DNA of 64,000 nucleotides from Pelagibacterium flavum. Lineage in GTDB: Bacteria > Pseudomonadota > Alphaproteobacteria > Rhizobiales > Devosiaceae. Positions 9,121-16,903 of the stretch are shown one piece after another. A model generated the notes under the pieces. That model was given only the letters and a program-made list of their open reading frames with translations. It did not search any database and was not told the DNA's origin. The DNA is taken from NCBI RefSeq assembly GCF_025854335.1, contig NZ_CP107716.1, forward strand, positions 558,001 through 622,000. The letters are read 5' to 3'. Numbering within the stretch: the stretch's first letter is position 1; each line of letters begins with the position of its first letter. Made by a program: the position numbers and the translations under genes.

Positions 9121-10151
9121 CCGATCTGGCGATTATCGCCGATGATCTGACCGGGGCGCTCGATGCGGCAGCACCGTTTGCCATGCGGGGGCTCAAGACC
9201 GTGGTCGCGCTCTCACCCCACGGGTTGCCCGAGGCGCTTGCGGCGGGCGCATCGGTGGTCGGTGTTTCAACCGACAGCCGGGAGGTCGATCCCGATACGG
9301 CGAGGAGTCGCATGGGCGCGGTGCTTGAGGGGCTGCCCGAAACGGTGGGACTGTTCAAGAAAATCGATTCCCGCCTCAAGGGAAATGTTGCGGCCGAGCT
9401 CGATATGATTGGCTTTGAGCGCGCGCTGGTCGTCCCGGCCATCCCCGAATTCGGCCGCTGGGTGAAGGCCGGCAGGCTGGGCGGATTTGGCGTGGATACG
9501 CCAATCGATGTGCGTGAAAGGCTGGGTCGGCATGCACAAAGGGCGTTCGTGCCCGACGTGTCGGATCGGGCTGACATCGAGGCGGCGCTCGAGGTTGCGC
9601 CGGACGACCTTGCGGTGGGGGCGCGGGCGCTGGCCGAAGCGATGGCCGGGCGGATGGGGGGAGAACGCGTTCAGCCAGTTCCCGATATCTCCGCCAGGCG
9701 CGTGATTTTCGTTCTCGGATCGCGCGATCCGATCACGCTGGATCAGATCGGGCGGTTGCGCCAGGCGTGTCCGGAGGCGGCCTATGTCGCGGCGCCGGGC
9801 GGGGCGGTTGTTGATGGATCGGGAGCCGGGAGCGATGTCATCATTTTTCATGCCACGCAGGGGCAGCAGTCCGACGATCCGGCGGATGTGGCGCGGCGGC
9901 TGGCCGAGGGGCTTGCGAGTGCGGGACCGCTCGATGACACCCTTGTGGTGCTTTCGGGCGGCGCGACGGCACAGGCGGTGCTCGAGCATTTGGGGATCGG
10001 GATGATCGAGGTGCTCGGCGAGGTGCTGGCTGGCTTGCCTATTGCCCAGACTTTAGGGTTCAAGCTAATCACGAAGTCCGGGGGATTTGGAGAGCCCGAT
10101 GCCTTGGTCAGGATTGTGAACAGGGGCATTCAGGCGCGGGGTAGGTCTTAG
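9117..10151 (+). CDS. DUF1537-family four-carbon acid sugar kinase
   Basis: A 344-residue protein of the DUF1537 (OtnK/DtnK) kinase family, which uses ATP to phosphorylate four-carbon acids such as threonate or erythronate at the terminal hydroxyl. The N-terminal IADDLTGALDAAAPFA and the FKKIDSRLKGNVAAELD substrate region are visible. The C-terminal nucleotide part includes VVLSGGATAQAVLEHLGI and TKSGGFGEPDALVRI. It is shorter than many members (often about 420 residues). It lies in the importer operon and pairs functionally with the PdxA2 gene of the divergent operon. Confidence 0.88.
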   Translation: MTDLAIIADDLTGALDAAAPFAMRGLKTVVALSPHGLPEALAAGASVVGVSTDSREVDPDTARSRMGAVLEGLPETVGLFKKIDSRLKGNVAAELDMIGFERALVVPAIPEFGRWVKAGRLGGFGVDTPIDVRERLGRHAQRAFVPDVSDRADIEAALEVAPDDLAVGARALAEAMAGRMGGERVQPVPDISARRVIFVLGSRDPITLDQIGRLRQACPEAAYVAAPGGAVVDGSGAGSDVIIFHATQGQQSDDPADVARRLAEGLASAGPLDDTLVVLSGGATAQAVLEHLGIGMIEVLGEVLAGLPIAQTLGFKLITKSGGFGEPDALVRIVNRGIQARGRS

Positions 10152-10868
10152 ATGTCGATGTCGGATGGTCTCAATGTGCGGCGCAGTCTTTCAGACGCTG
10201 TGTTCGACCGCATCCAGAAGGCAATCAAATCTGGCGCCTATGGCGTCGATGAACGCCTGCCGACCGAGCACGCGCTGGCTGCCGAGTTCCAGGTGTCGCG
10301 CCCCGTTGTCCGTGACGCGCTGCAACGGCTTCGCGATCAGGGGCTGATCTATTCGCGGCGCGGGGCGGGCTCTTTTGTGCGCGAGCAGGGGATCAAGGAA
10401 CCTCTGGGATTCGGGCAGATGGAAAATCTGTCGGATCTGGAGCACTGCTATGATTTTCGCCTCACGATCGAGCCTGAAGCGGCGGCCATGGCCGCGGCGC
10501 GACGGTCGGATGAGGCGCTGGTCAAGATCAAGACAGCGCTGGCGCTGCTGCGCGACGCCACGAACCGACAGGCGCACCGCGCCGATGCCGATTTCATGTT
10601 CCATCTGTCGATCGCTCAGGCTTCGGGCAATCCCTATTTTGCCACGGCGATGCAGGCGCTCGAGGACCACATCGCGGTTGGCATGCGATTTCACGGGCTG
10701 TCGCTGAAAAGCACCCATGACGGATTGCAGCATGTGTTTACCGAGCATACCGCCATTTACCAGGCGATCCTCAATCAGGATGCGGCAGGGGCGCGAGCGT
10801 TGATGCGCCAGCATATAACGGGATCACGGAACCGGTTGTTTGCCCCGCGCGATACGCAGGGAAGCTAG
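10152..10868 (+). CDS. GntR-family regulator, FadR/FCD type
   Basis: A 238-residue transcription factor. The winged helix-turn-helix spans about residues 10-75 (LPTEHALAAEFQVSRPVVRD, RLRDQGLIYSRRGAGSFVRE). An all-helical FCD effector domain follows, with a ligand/metal histidine pattern (DADFMFHLSIA, FTEHTAIY). The ATG follows the kinase stop directly, so it is the last gene of the importer operon. It most likely senses the pathway acid or a phosphorylated intermediate and controls both divergent operons through the 3781-4076 region. Confidence 0.9.
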   Translation: MSMSDGLNVRRSLSDAVFDRIQKAIKSGAYGVDERLPTEHALAAEFQVSRPVVRDALQRLRDQGLIYSRRGAGSFVREQGIKEPLGFGQMENLSDLEHCYDFRLTIEPEAAAMAAARRSDEALVKIKTALALLRDATNRQAHRADADFMFHLSIAQASGNPYFATAMQALEDHIAVGMRFHGLSLKSTHDGLQHVFTEHTAIYQAILNQDAAGARALMRQHITGSRNRLFAPRDTQGS

Positions 10869-10877
10869 ATCAAATCG

Positions 10878-10962
10878 TGGTGCGGGTGGCCGGAATCGAA
10901 CCGGCACTCCTTTCGGAACTGGATTTTGAGTCCAGCGCGTCTACCAATTCCACCACACCCGC
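10878..10962 (-). tRNA. tRNA-Leu (anticodon CAA)
   Basis: An 85-base tRNA on the minus strand with encoded CCA (10878-10880). The acceptor begins GCGGGTG and pairs with the CACCCGC 3' side. The anticodon stem/loop CTGGA-CTCAAAA-TCCAG gives anticodon CAA. A long variable arm (TTCCGAAAGGAG region) and the T arm GCCGGTTCGATTCCGGC are those of a class II leucine tRNA. Confidence 0.96.
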
Positions 10963-11066
10963 AGCAGATTTGTCGCGGCGGACTATAGGCAAACAGGACG
11001 CGGCGTCAATTGCCCTGATGCGCCCTTTTTGAACGTGATGGTGATTTTGTTGCCGGTGAGGACCGA

Positions 11067-11741
11067 TCAGCGCGAGAGGGATCGGACTACCTTGGCGATG
11101 CGCTTTTGCTTTGCCGGCTGGGCGACAGATGTCACCCGCCTCTCAAGGATGGCAAGAAGCCGCGCGCGTTCGGGGCCGGCAACGACCGAGGCTGCAATCT
11201 CGGCATAGGCGGGCAATTGATTGACTGGGGCCGTTTCGATCCGATCGAGCATGATCGGGGCCGCTTTTTTGTACTGGCCGGAACGGGCCAGCCCCGCGAG
11301 AATCCCCATCGTTGCGTCTTTGGCAATGACCGACCCGGCGTCAGCGGCGGCCAGTATGGTATCGAGATGTTCGCTCAGCAATCGCGGTTCGAGCGGTGCC
11401 AGGGTTTCGAGGGCTTTCAAAGCGCCCCAGACTTGACGATTGGCGCCGGCATCGAGGCGGGAAAGAAATGCACCGGCGTGGGGCGCGATGAGCTCGGGTG
11501 CCCTGTAGCCGATTTCGTAAAGGACCTTGATGGCGTCATTTGCGACGGCCTTGCCGGCATTCTGCAGCGCATCGGCCAGCGTGGCGATTGCCGCGTGGTC
11601 CCTTTGCGCCACGAGCTGTTCGGCAAGAGCAATATTGGGTTGCTCGTCATTGCGGTCCAACGCACAGGCGAGCTGATCGAGAACGCCCAAGGCTAGCTCC
11701 GCCAGCGCTGCAGACGCGGCAGGGATCGGGTAAATGCCCAC
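11067..11741 (-). CDS. Hypothetical HEAT/ARM-like helical protein
   Basis: A 224-residue protein I do not recognise. It is made of repeated amphipathic helices (for example DHAAIATLADALQNAGKAVA, VWGALKALETLAPLEPRLL, DATMGILAGLARSGQYKKAA), which suggests a HEAT or armadillo-like solenoid, with a basic tail (QPAKQKRIAKVVRSL). Its longest start overlaps the upstream zinc-ribbon gene by 49 bases, so the true start may be further in. The overlap implies co-transcription with that gene. Confidence 0.6.
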   Translation of the reverse strand: MGIYPIPAASAALAELALGVLDQLACALDRNDEQPNIALAEQLVAQRDHAAIATLADALQNAGKAVANDAIKVLYEIGYRAPELIAPHAGAFLSRLDAGANRQVWGALKALETLAPLEPRLLSEHLDTILAAADAGSVIAKDATMGILAGLARSGQYKKAAPIMLDRIETAPVNQLPAYAEIAASVVAGPERARLLAILERRVTSVAQPAKQKRIAKVVRSLSR

Positions 11742-11959
11742 GCCATCACGCGTGGCATGCCCTGCTTGCGCAATTGGTCAATGCAATATTGCTGCATCTG
11801 CGCGACCGTAAAGCCGGGCTGGGTGAACGCCCCGTCCTCAAAGCACAGCGAACAATAAAGAGTAGAACGACTGCCATCGGCATTGGTGCCTCCGCCTTGG
11901 GGGTCCTTGCTCATGGGCATTGAGCAGCTCTGACAAATCGGTCCCACAGCGGTCTCCAT
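11693..11959 (-). CDS. Small zinc-ribbon protein
   Basis: An 88-residue protein of the putative zinc-ribbon family with two knuckles, CQSCSMPM near the start and LYCSLCFEDGAF in the middle, followed by a helical tail ending in MPRVMAWAFTRSLPRLQRW. Start is ATG 11959, the first Met that places the zinc ribbon at the N-terminus. It is divergent from a MerR-family regulator whose operator-like dyad lies between the two genes, so it is a likely target of that regulator. Function unknown. Confidence 0.75.
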   Translation of the reverse strand: METAVGPICQSCSMPMSKDPQGGGTNADGSRSTLYCSLCFEDGAFTQPGFTVAQMQQYCIDQLRKQGMPRVMAWAFTRSLPRLQRWRS

Positions 11960-12009
11960 TGTTTTTGGCCCGATCGGCCATCTTGACACCGTCGGGTGTG
12001 AACCATAGT

Positions 12010-12037
12010 AAAACCATGGAGTGCGGTCAATGGTTTT
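12010..12037. promoter_or_regulatory. MerR-type dyad operator
   Basis: Perfect inverted repeat AAAACCAT (12010-12017) and ATGGTTTT (12030-12037) separated by 12 bases, just before the merR-like ATG at 12044 and within the divergent promoter region. TTGACA at 11984-11989 lies upstream. The right arm abuts the GGAG ribosome site (12038-12041), so binding there would also block translation initiation. Confidence 0.6.
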
Positions 12038-12043
12038 GGAGTC

Positions 12044-12406
12044 ATGATGCGAGTCGGCGCCCTGGCAAAGCAAACAGGCATGACGCGGGATACGATCCGG
12101 TTTTATGAGCGCAGGGGACTGATTTCCTCCCGACCGTCCAGCGACCCTTCCAACAGCTATCGCGACTACCCCGACGACACCGTGGAACGGCTGGACATGA
12201 TCGCGCAGGCTCGGGCTGCCGGGATGAGTATTTCCGAGCTTGAAATGCTGGTTCAGGTGATGGAAACCGGCGATCTCGAAGCGTTTGATGCCGACAGCTT
12301 TCTCGCGGAGAAAATCGGGGAAATCGAAGCCTCGATCGCCCGATCGCGGCGTTTTGTGGCGCTTCTGAGGGCAACCCGAACGGCGCTGGCGCGCGCGGTG
12401 CGATAA
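12044..12406 (+). CDS. MerR-family transcriptional regulator
   Basis: A 120-residue regulator with the MerR N-terminal winged helix (MRVGALAKQTGMTRDTIRFY, ERRGLIS) and a coiled-coil dimer helix. The C-terminal effector region is short and has no cysteines, so a metal sensor of the MerR/CueR/ZntR type is unlikely. It is divergent from the zinc-ribbon/HEAT-like pair and probably regulates itself and that pair through the 12010-12037 dyad. Confidence 0.88.
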   Translation: MMRVGALAKQTGMTRDTIRFYERRGLISSRPSSDPSNSYRDYPDDTVERLDMIAQARAAGMSISELEMLVQVMETGDLEAFDADSFLAEKIGEIEASIARSRRFVALLRATRTALARAVR

Positions 12407-12560
12407 GAGAGCCTTGGCGCTTTTTGAACCTTTTGCCGATACAGATATCGAAGTGCTCGCAGAGTGCGCCGTAAATCCGGCGTGATCGCGATTGAAAAGT
12501 TGGTGCGGATGGAGCATGGCTTGCCGGCCCGCCCGCCCGCCAGTTGGGGACGACCAATAT

Positions 12561-13142
12561 ATGCTGCGCCGCCTTTATGACTGGGCCATGAAAATGGCCA
12601 TGAGCCGACAGGCTCCCTATGCCTTGGCCGGGGTGAGTTTTGCCGAAAGTTCGTTTTTTCCGCTGCCCCCCGATGTGATGCTGATTCCCATGGTGGTCGC
12701 GGACCGCAAATCGGCCTGGTGGAACGCGACGATCTGTACGGTCGCCTCAGTGCTGGGGGGGATTTTCGGGTATGTGATCGGGGCGTTCCTGTTCGAGCCG
12801 CTGGCGCGACCGATCATCGATTTTTACCACTACGGGCCGGCCTTCGAGCAGCTTCAGCAGTGGTTTGCCGATTACGGGCTGCTGATCGTCTTTGTCGCCG
12901 GGTTCACACCGGTGCCCTACAAGGTCTTCACTATCACTTCGGGGTTTGCCGGGTTGTCGCTGCCGGTCTTCGTAATCGGCTCGATCATCTCGCGCGGCGC
13001 GCGGTTCTTTCTGGTGGCGACGCTTTTGTACTTTTTCGGCCCTCCGATCCGCGATTTCATCGAAAAGCGGCTCGGTCTGGTCACAATCGTCTTTACCGTG
13101 CTGTTGATCGGCGGTTTCGTCGCCATTCGGTATCTGAACTAG
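12561..13142 (+). CDS. YqaA-like (SNARE-associated/VTT family) membrane protein
   Basis: A 193-residue inner-membrane protein. It begins at ATG 12561 (MLRRLYDWAMKM), preceded by a GGGGACG site. The VTT-family core is seen at ESSFFPLPPDVMLIP, with GFTPVPYKVFTITSG as the conserved re-entrant motif and a last helix VTIVFTVLLIGGFVAIRYL. DedA-superfamily proteins are implicated in lipid scrambling and membrane homeostasis. The dsbB gene follows 12 bases downstream, so both are probably co-transcribed. Confidence 0.85.
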   Translation: MLRRLYDWAMKMAMSRQAPYALAGVSFAESSFFPLPPDVMLIPMVVADRKSAWWNATICTVASVLGGIFGYVIGAFLFEPLARPIIDFYHYGPAFEQLQQWFADYGLLIVFVAGFTPVPYKVFTITSGFAGLSLPVFVIGSIISRGARFFLVATLLYFFGPPIRDFIEKRLGLVTIVFTVLLIGGFVAIRYLN

Positions 13143-13154
13143 GATTTTCGCCTC

Positions 13155-13670
13155 ATGTCGCAGACTTCTCAACTTTCACCGGCATCGGACCGGGCCAAGG
13201 CCGGCGCGGCGTTCGTTCTGGGGCTTGCCGCCATTCTCGGGGCGCTGGCGTTCCAGTTCATCGGCGGGCTTTATCCGTGTGAATTGTGCCTGACCCAGCG
13301 CTGGCCCTATTATATCGGCCTGCCGTTGCTGGCCCTGGCGCTGATCGTGTGGACCAAGCTTCCAACCCCGTTCCGGGTTGGGTTGATGGGCGTGGTTGCG
13401 GCGCTGTTTGCGTGGGGAACCTGGGTCGGGGGCTATCACGCGGGCGTTGAATGGGGCTGGTGGCCGGGGCCGCAAAGCTGCACCGGGGTCGGCGACGACG
13501 CGATCAGCCTCGATATGCTTTCAGACATGAGCGATGTGCGCATCGTGCCGTGCGACGCAATTCAGTGGGAGATGTTTGGCATCTCGCTGGCCGGGTTCAA
13601 TGCGCTGATTTCGGCAGCCATCGTGGTGCTGCTGGTGCTGGCCATTATCGGGCAGTTGCGCAAGGCGTAA
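13155..13670 (+). CDS. dsbB: Disulfide bond formation protein B
   Basis: A 171-residue, four-helix inner-membrane quinone reductase that reoxidises DsbA. The first redox pair is Cys42-Glu-Leu-Cys45 (YPCELCLTQRWPYY) and the second pair lies in the second periplasmic loop (QSCTGVGDD and RIVPCDAIQW). The length and topology match the family. It is co-directional with the yqaA-like gene. Confidence 0.93.
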   Translation: MSQTSQLSPASDRAKAGAAFVLGLAAILGALAFQFIGGLYPCELCLTQRWPYYIGLPLLALALIVWTKLPTPFRVGLMGVVAALFAWGTWVGGYHAGVEWGWWPGPQSCTGVGDDAISLDMLSDMSDVRIVPCDAIQWEMFGISLAGFNALISAAIVVLLVLAIIGQLRKA

Positions 13671-13676
13671 ATCGGC

Positions 13677-14234
13677 TTACGGCTCCAGTTCGATATCCCA
13701 ATAGAGATAATCGAGCCAGCTATCGTGGAGATAGTTGGGCGGGAAGGCCCTGCCGTTGTTGTGCAAATCGTGCACCGTGGGCTGGTAGGGCTTCTGGCGC
13801 GGGATCATGCCGATTTCGCGCGGGGTGCGATTGGCCTTGCGCAGGTTGCAGGGCGAGCAGGCGGCAACGATGTTTTCCCAGGTCGTGCGGCCACCCTTGG
13901 AGCGGGGCAGGACGTGATCGAAGGTCAGATCGTGACGCGAGCCGCAATACTGGCACTGGAAACGATCTCGCAGGAAAACGTTGAAGCGGGTAAAGGCGGG
14001 GTATTTGGCGGGCTGGACATAGTCTTTGAGCGAAATGACGCTCGGCAGGCGCATCTCGAAGCTCGGACTTCGGACCACCTTGTCATATTCGGAAACGATG
14101 TGCACACGGTCCAGGCACACGGCCTTTATGGCGTCCTGCCAGTTCCACAAGGACAATGGATAATAGCTGAGCGGCCTGAAATCAGCGTTCAGGACTAGAG
14201 CGGGACAGGCCTGAGGTGACACGTGGATTGTCAC
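13677..14234 (-). CDS. HNH endonuclease family protein
   Basis: A 185-residue protein with a C-terminal HNH domain: the CxxC pairs Cys94/Cys97 (CQYC) and Cys126/Cys129 (CSPC) bracket TFDHVLPRSKGGRTTWENIV, which carries the HNH His/Asn residues. The N-terminal part (LNADFRPLSYYPLSLWNWQD) is typical of a widespread chromosomal alphaproteobacterial branch. It is a single gene without restriction or toxin partners nearby, so a housekeeping role such as DNA repair is more likely than defence. Confidence 0.9.
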   Translation of the reverse strand: MTIHVSPQACPALVLNADFRPLSYYPLSLWNWQDAIKAVCLDRVHIVSEYDKVVRSPSFEMRLPSVISLKDYVQPAKYPAFTRFNVFLRDRFQCQYCGSRHDLTFDHVLPRSKGGRTTWENIVAACSPCNLRKANRTPREIGMIPRQKPYQPTVHDLHNNGRAFPPNYLHDSWLDYLYWDIELEP

Positions 14235-14397
14235 AAAATCCTCCGGGGCATGGACTTAACCTCCCCGCAACGCTTCCAATCCTGAATGCGCTCTGACCGC
14301 TGCCGGAAGCGCTCCGGCGATTCCATGGCTATATTCTACGCCTCTTGTGACAGGGCTGTGAAGAACTTTGTTGAAAAGCTGTGGGGAATCCAACTCG

Positions 14398-14440
14398 CTA
14401 GATCTAGTCCGCTTTTCTTCGAATCGCGGACTGGATCTAG
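14398..14440. repeat. 15-bp inverted repeat
   Basis: CTAGATCTAGTCCGC (14398-14412) and GCGGACTGGATCTAG (14426-14440) are complementary at 14 of 15 positions around a 13-base loop. It lies 14 bases upstream of a dispersed palindrome. No U-tract follows, so it is not a typical terminator. Confidence 0.8.
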
Positions 14441-14454
14441 GTCCTTGTTTCGTC

Positions 14455-14498
14455 GCGCGTCCGAACCGTAAAACCGTTTCCACTTTTGCTGGACGCGC
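14455..14498. repeat. Dispersed palindromic element, copy A
   Basis: Outer arms GCGCGTCC (14455-14462) and GGACGCGC (14491-14498); between them the shared core GAACCG...AAAAC...TTTCCACTTTTGCT. Same architecture as copies at 27291, 52208 and 58022. It ends one base before the stop of the downstream hydrolase gene. Confidence 0.85.
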
Positions 14499-14499
14499 T

Positions 14500-15162
14500 C
14501 TAGAGGATCCCGCGCAGGAACGTCGTGGCGGTCTCCAGCCCGTCCTGAGCGATGGTGTGACCGGAGCCTTGAGAAATATGGAGCCGCGCGTCTATTCCGA
14601 GATCGATGAGTTTGGGCAGCGCGGTTTCGCTGCCGATGACCGGGACCACATCGTCCAGATCGCCATGGATCAGCAGCACGGGCGGCTTTGAGGCGATTTC
14701 GGCCTCGAGCTTTTCCGGCGCGACGATGAGGCCGGAAAAGGCGATGATGGCCTTGACGGGTTCGGCAAGACGCAGGCCGGTATAGAGCGCCATCATGGCG
14801 CCCTGGGAGAAGCCCACGAGGATCGTGTCGGCGGGCCCCAGGCCGGTCTGGGCCCACAGGTCGGTGAGGAACGCGTCGATCACGGGCCGGGCGGTGTCGG
14901 CGCCGGAGAGGCGCGCAAGGGTGCGGTCTCCCTCAAGGTCGAGGGGAAACCATTCATAGCCGAACGGATTGCCGCCGCAGACATGGGGGGCGTTGGGCGC
15001 GACGAATATCGTATCGGGGAAACTGTCGCGCCAGAACTGGCCGAGGGCGATGAGGTCGCGGCCGTCCGAGCCATAGCCGTGCAGGAGCACGACGAGACTT
15101 TTCGCGGATCCCGAGGCAGCGGGAAGCATGGGGCCGGAGAGCTTTACGGGTTCGGTCATCAA
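14500..15162 (-). CDS. Phospholipase/carboxylesterase family alpha/beta hydrolase
   Basis: A 220-residue cytosolic serine esterase of the acyl-protein thioesterase-like family. The triad is visible: Ser119 in VGFSQGAMM, an Asp in HGDLDDVVP (168-171) and His202 in GSGHTIA. The oxyanion strand VVLLHGYGSDG precedes them. Start is ATG 15162 or the next Met at 15159. It is followed on the same strand by nothing but the palindromes, and preceded by the glycosylase gene 22 bases upstream, so the two may form one transcript. Confidence 0.9.
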   Translation of the reverse strand: MMTEPVKLSGPMLPAASGSAKSLVVLLHGYGSDGRDLIALGQFWRDSFPDTIFVAPNAPHVCGGNPFGYEWFPLDLEGDRTLARLSGADTARPVIDAFLTDLWAQTGLGPADTILVGFSQGAMMALYTGLRLAEPVKAIIAFSGLIVAPEKLEAEIASKPPVLLIHGDLDDVVPVIGSETALPKLIDLGIDARLHISQGSGHTIAQDGLETATTFLRGIL

Positions 15163-15184
15163 TGGTCCTTGGGGTTGGAAAAAT

Positions 15185-15880
15185 TTAGAGCGCGTCCCAG
15201 GCGTCAGAATTTTTCATGGCCGAGAAATAGCGCCAGAACATCAGGGCGGCGGCGCCCCGATGCGGCGACCATTGGGCGGCCAGGGGGATCAATTCCTTGG
15301 GCAGTGGGCGAGCGGGAAGATTGAAGGCGTGCTCGACCGCCTTTTGCAGAGCGAGGTCGCCGGCGGGGAAGATGTCGGGGTGGCCGGCGCAGAACAGGAG
15401 GTAGATTTCCGCGGTCCAGGGGCCGATGCCCTTGAGGCGGGTGAGGGTTTCGATGGCGGCGTCGGGCTCCATTACATCGACCTGGGAAAAGTCCAGGCCC
15501 TGTTCGGTGATGGCCAGGGCGACGCCGCGAATGGTTTCGAATTTCCCCCGCGAGAGTCCGGTCTTGCGCAGGGTTTGCTCGTCGAATCCGAGATAGGCAT
15601 CGGGGGTTATGGCGCCCAGCGCTTCGACCCGGCCCCAGATGGCGCGGGCCGAGGCGACCGAGAGTTGCTGGCCGCAAACGATCCGGGCCATGCCCTCGAA
15701 CCCCGATGGAGAATTGCGCAGGGTGACTTCGCCGGCCCGGCTGATGGCAGCGGCAAGGCGCTCGTCGCGCTGGCTCAATCCCTCAAGATGGACAGCCAGC
15801 GCCTGGGCGCTGTCGAGCCGGGGTGGAGTGGCGAGGGCGCTCATGGTAGGGGCTTTCAACGAGGATTTGCGGTTGGTCAT
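15185..15880 (-). CDS. DNA-3-methyladenine glycosylase II (AlkA/HhH-GPD family)
   Basis: A 231-residue base-excision glycosylase that removes alkylated bases. The helix-hairpin-helix LTRLKGIGPWTAEIYLL is followed by the catalytic Asp175 in FPAGDLALQ. The GQQLSVASA segment is typical of the family. The longest start is ATG 15880, overlapping by two bases the divergent gluQ ATG; an internal ATG at 15844 (MSALATPPRL) is a reasonable alternative that would leave a 34-base gap. Confidence 0.9.
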   Translation of the reverse strand: MTNRKSSLKAPTMSALATPPRLDSAQALAVHLEGLSQRDERLAAAISRAGEVTLRNSPSGFEGMARIVCGQQLSVASARAIWGRVEALGAITPDAYLGFDEQTLRKTGLSRGKFETIRGVALAITEQGLDFSQVDVMEPDAAIETLTRLKGIGPWTAEIYLLFCAGHPDIFPAGDLALQKAVEHAFNLPARPLPKELIPLAAQWSPHRGAAALMFWRYFSAMKNSDAWDAL

Positions 15881-16736
15881 GTCGTTCCCATCTCAACGTA
15901 TTTTCCGCTTCGCGCCAAGCCCGAACGGGCGGTTGCATCTGGGGCATGCCTATTCGGCGCTTTATACCGATCATTGGGCAAGAGCGCTGGGCGGAGCGTT
16001 TGTGCTGCGGATCGAAGACATCGACACGGTGCGGTGTCGACCCGAATTTGTCGAAGCGGTTTTTAAAGATTTGCAATGGCTTGGGCTTGAATGGCCCGAG
16101 CCGGTGCGGGTCCAATCGGCCCATTTCGATGACTACCGTGTGGCGGCCGATGCCCTGCGGAGCAAGGGTCTGCTCTATCCGTGCTTTTGTACGCGGGCCG
16201 AAATCCGGGCGGCGGCGGATGGGCGGACCGATCCGGACGGGGCACCGATCTATCCGGGGACCTGCCGGCATCTTCCGGGGGCTGAAAGACTGGAAAAGCT
16301 CGAGGCCGGCGTGCCGGTGCAGTGGCGGCTCGACGTGGGACGAGCGCTTGACGGAAAAGGGGAACTTTCTATCCGTGAGGCGATGCCCGACCCCGCCAGT
16401 GAAGTGGTCAAGCGCCGGGCAGAGCCCGAGCGGTGGGGGGATGTGGTGATCGTGCGCAAGGATACGCCGACCAGCTATCATCTCTCGGTGGTGGTCGACG
16501 ATGCCATTCAGGGCATAACGCATGTAACGCGCGGCATGGATCTTTACGCCTCGACTGACATTCACGTCCTTTTGCAGGTTCTCTTGGATTTGCCGAGCCC
16601 GGTCTATACCCACCATCCGCTGATCGTCGGTGAGGATGCGGAAAAGCTGTCCAAATCTCGCGGCTCGGAAAGCCTGGCCGGGTTGCGGGCGCTGGGGATT
16701 GCGCCCGGGGAGATCAGGGCGCAGTTCACGTTCTGA
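15879..16736 (+). CDS. gluQ: Glutamyl-Q tRNA(Asp) synthetase
   Basis: A 285-residue paralogue of the GluRS catalytic domain that attaches glutamate to queuosine in tRNA(Asp). Start is ATG 15879, giving RIFRFAPSPNGRLHLGHAY, the HIGH-type motif. The zinc-site cysteines are in YPCFCTRAEI and YPGTC, and the KMSKS equivalent is EKLSKSRG. It lacks an anticodon-binding domain, as expected for the family. Confidence 0.93.
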   Translation: MSFPSQRIFRFAPSPNGRLHLGHAYSALYTDHWARALGGAFVLRIEDIDTVRCRPEFVEAVFKDLQWLGLEWPEPVRVQSAHFDDYRVAADALRSKGLLYPCFCTRAEIRAAADGRTDPDGAPIYPGTCRHLPGAERLEKLEAGVPVQWRLDVGRALDGKGELSIREAMPDPASEVVKRRAEPERWGDVVIVRKDTPTSYHLSVVVDDAIQGITHVTRGMDLYASTDIHVLLQVLLDLPSPVYTHHPLIVGEDAEKLSKSRGSESLAGLRALGIAPGEIRAQFTF

Positions 16737-16903
16737 ATCCTGGCGCAAACCAGGCGTGGAAAGCTACGGCCCGGTGCGTTCGGGACCCCGATATCTGCAA
16801 TCAATGCCGCGATGGGTGGAACGGGGCGACAAAATGGGGCATGACCCGATAGCGATGCCGTGTTCTACACATGCGTATCGAGACAGTTTAGGAAAGCGAT
16901 CCC

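Larger units (their letters stand above)
14235..14499. other. Intergenic region holding two inverted repeats, no gene
   Basis: 265 bases between the convergent-side ends of the hydrolase and HNH genes with no supported coding frame. It contains the 14398-14440 inverted repeat and the 14455-14498 dispersed palindrome described separately. Confidence 0.6.

Noticed and set aside
10878..10962. Integration site with phage or ICE genes next to tRNA-Leu
   Set aside because: No integrase or duplicated tRNA end is visible on either side, and neighbouring genes are ordinary.
12010..12037. Rho-independent terminator
   Set aside because: The dyad lies directly before a start codon in a divergent promoter and has no U-tract suited to an upstream gene; an operator is more likely.
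13677..14234. HNH nuclease as a defence or mobile intron protein
   Set aside because: It matches a chromosomal single-gene family, has no methyltransferase, toxin or intron context, and is flanked by housekeeping genes.
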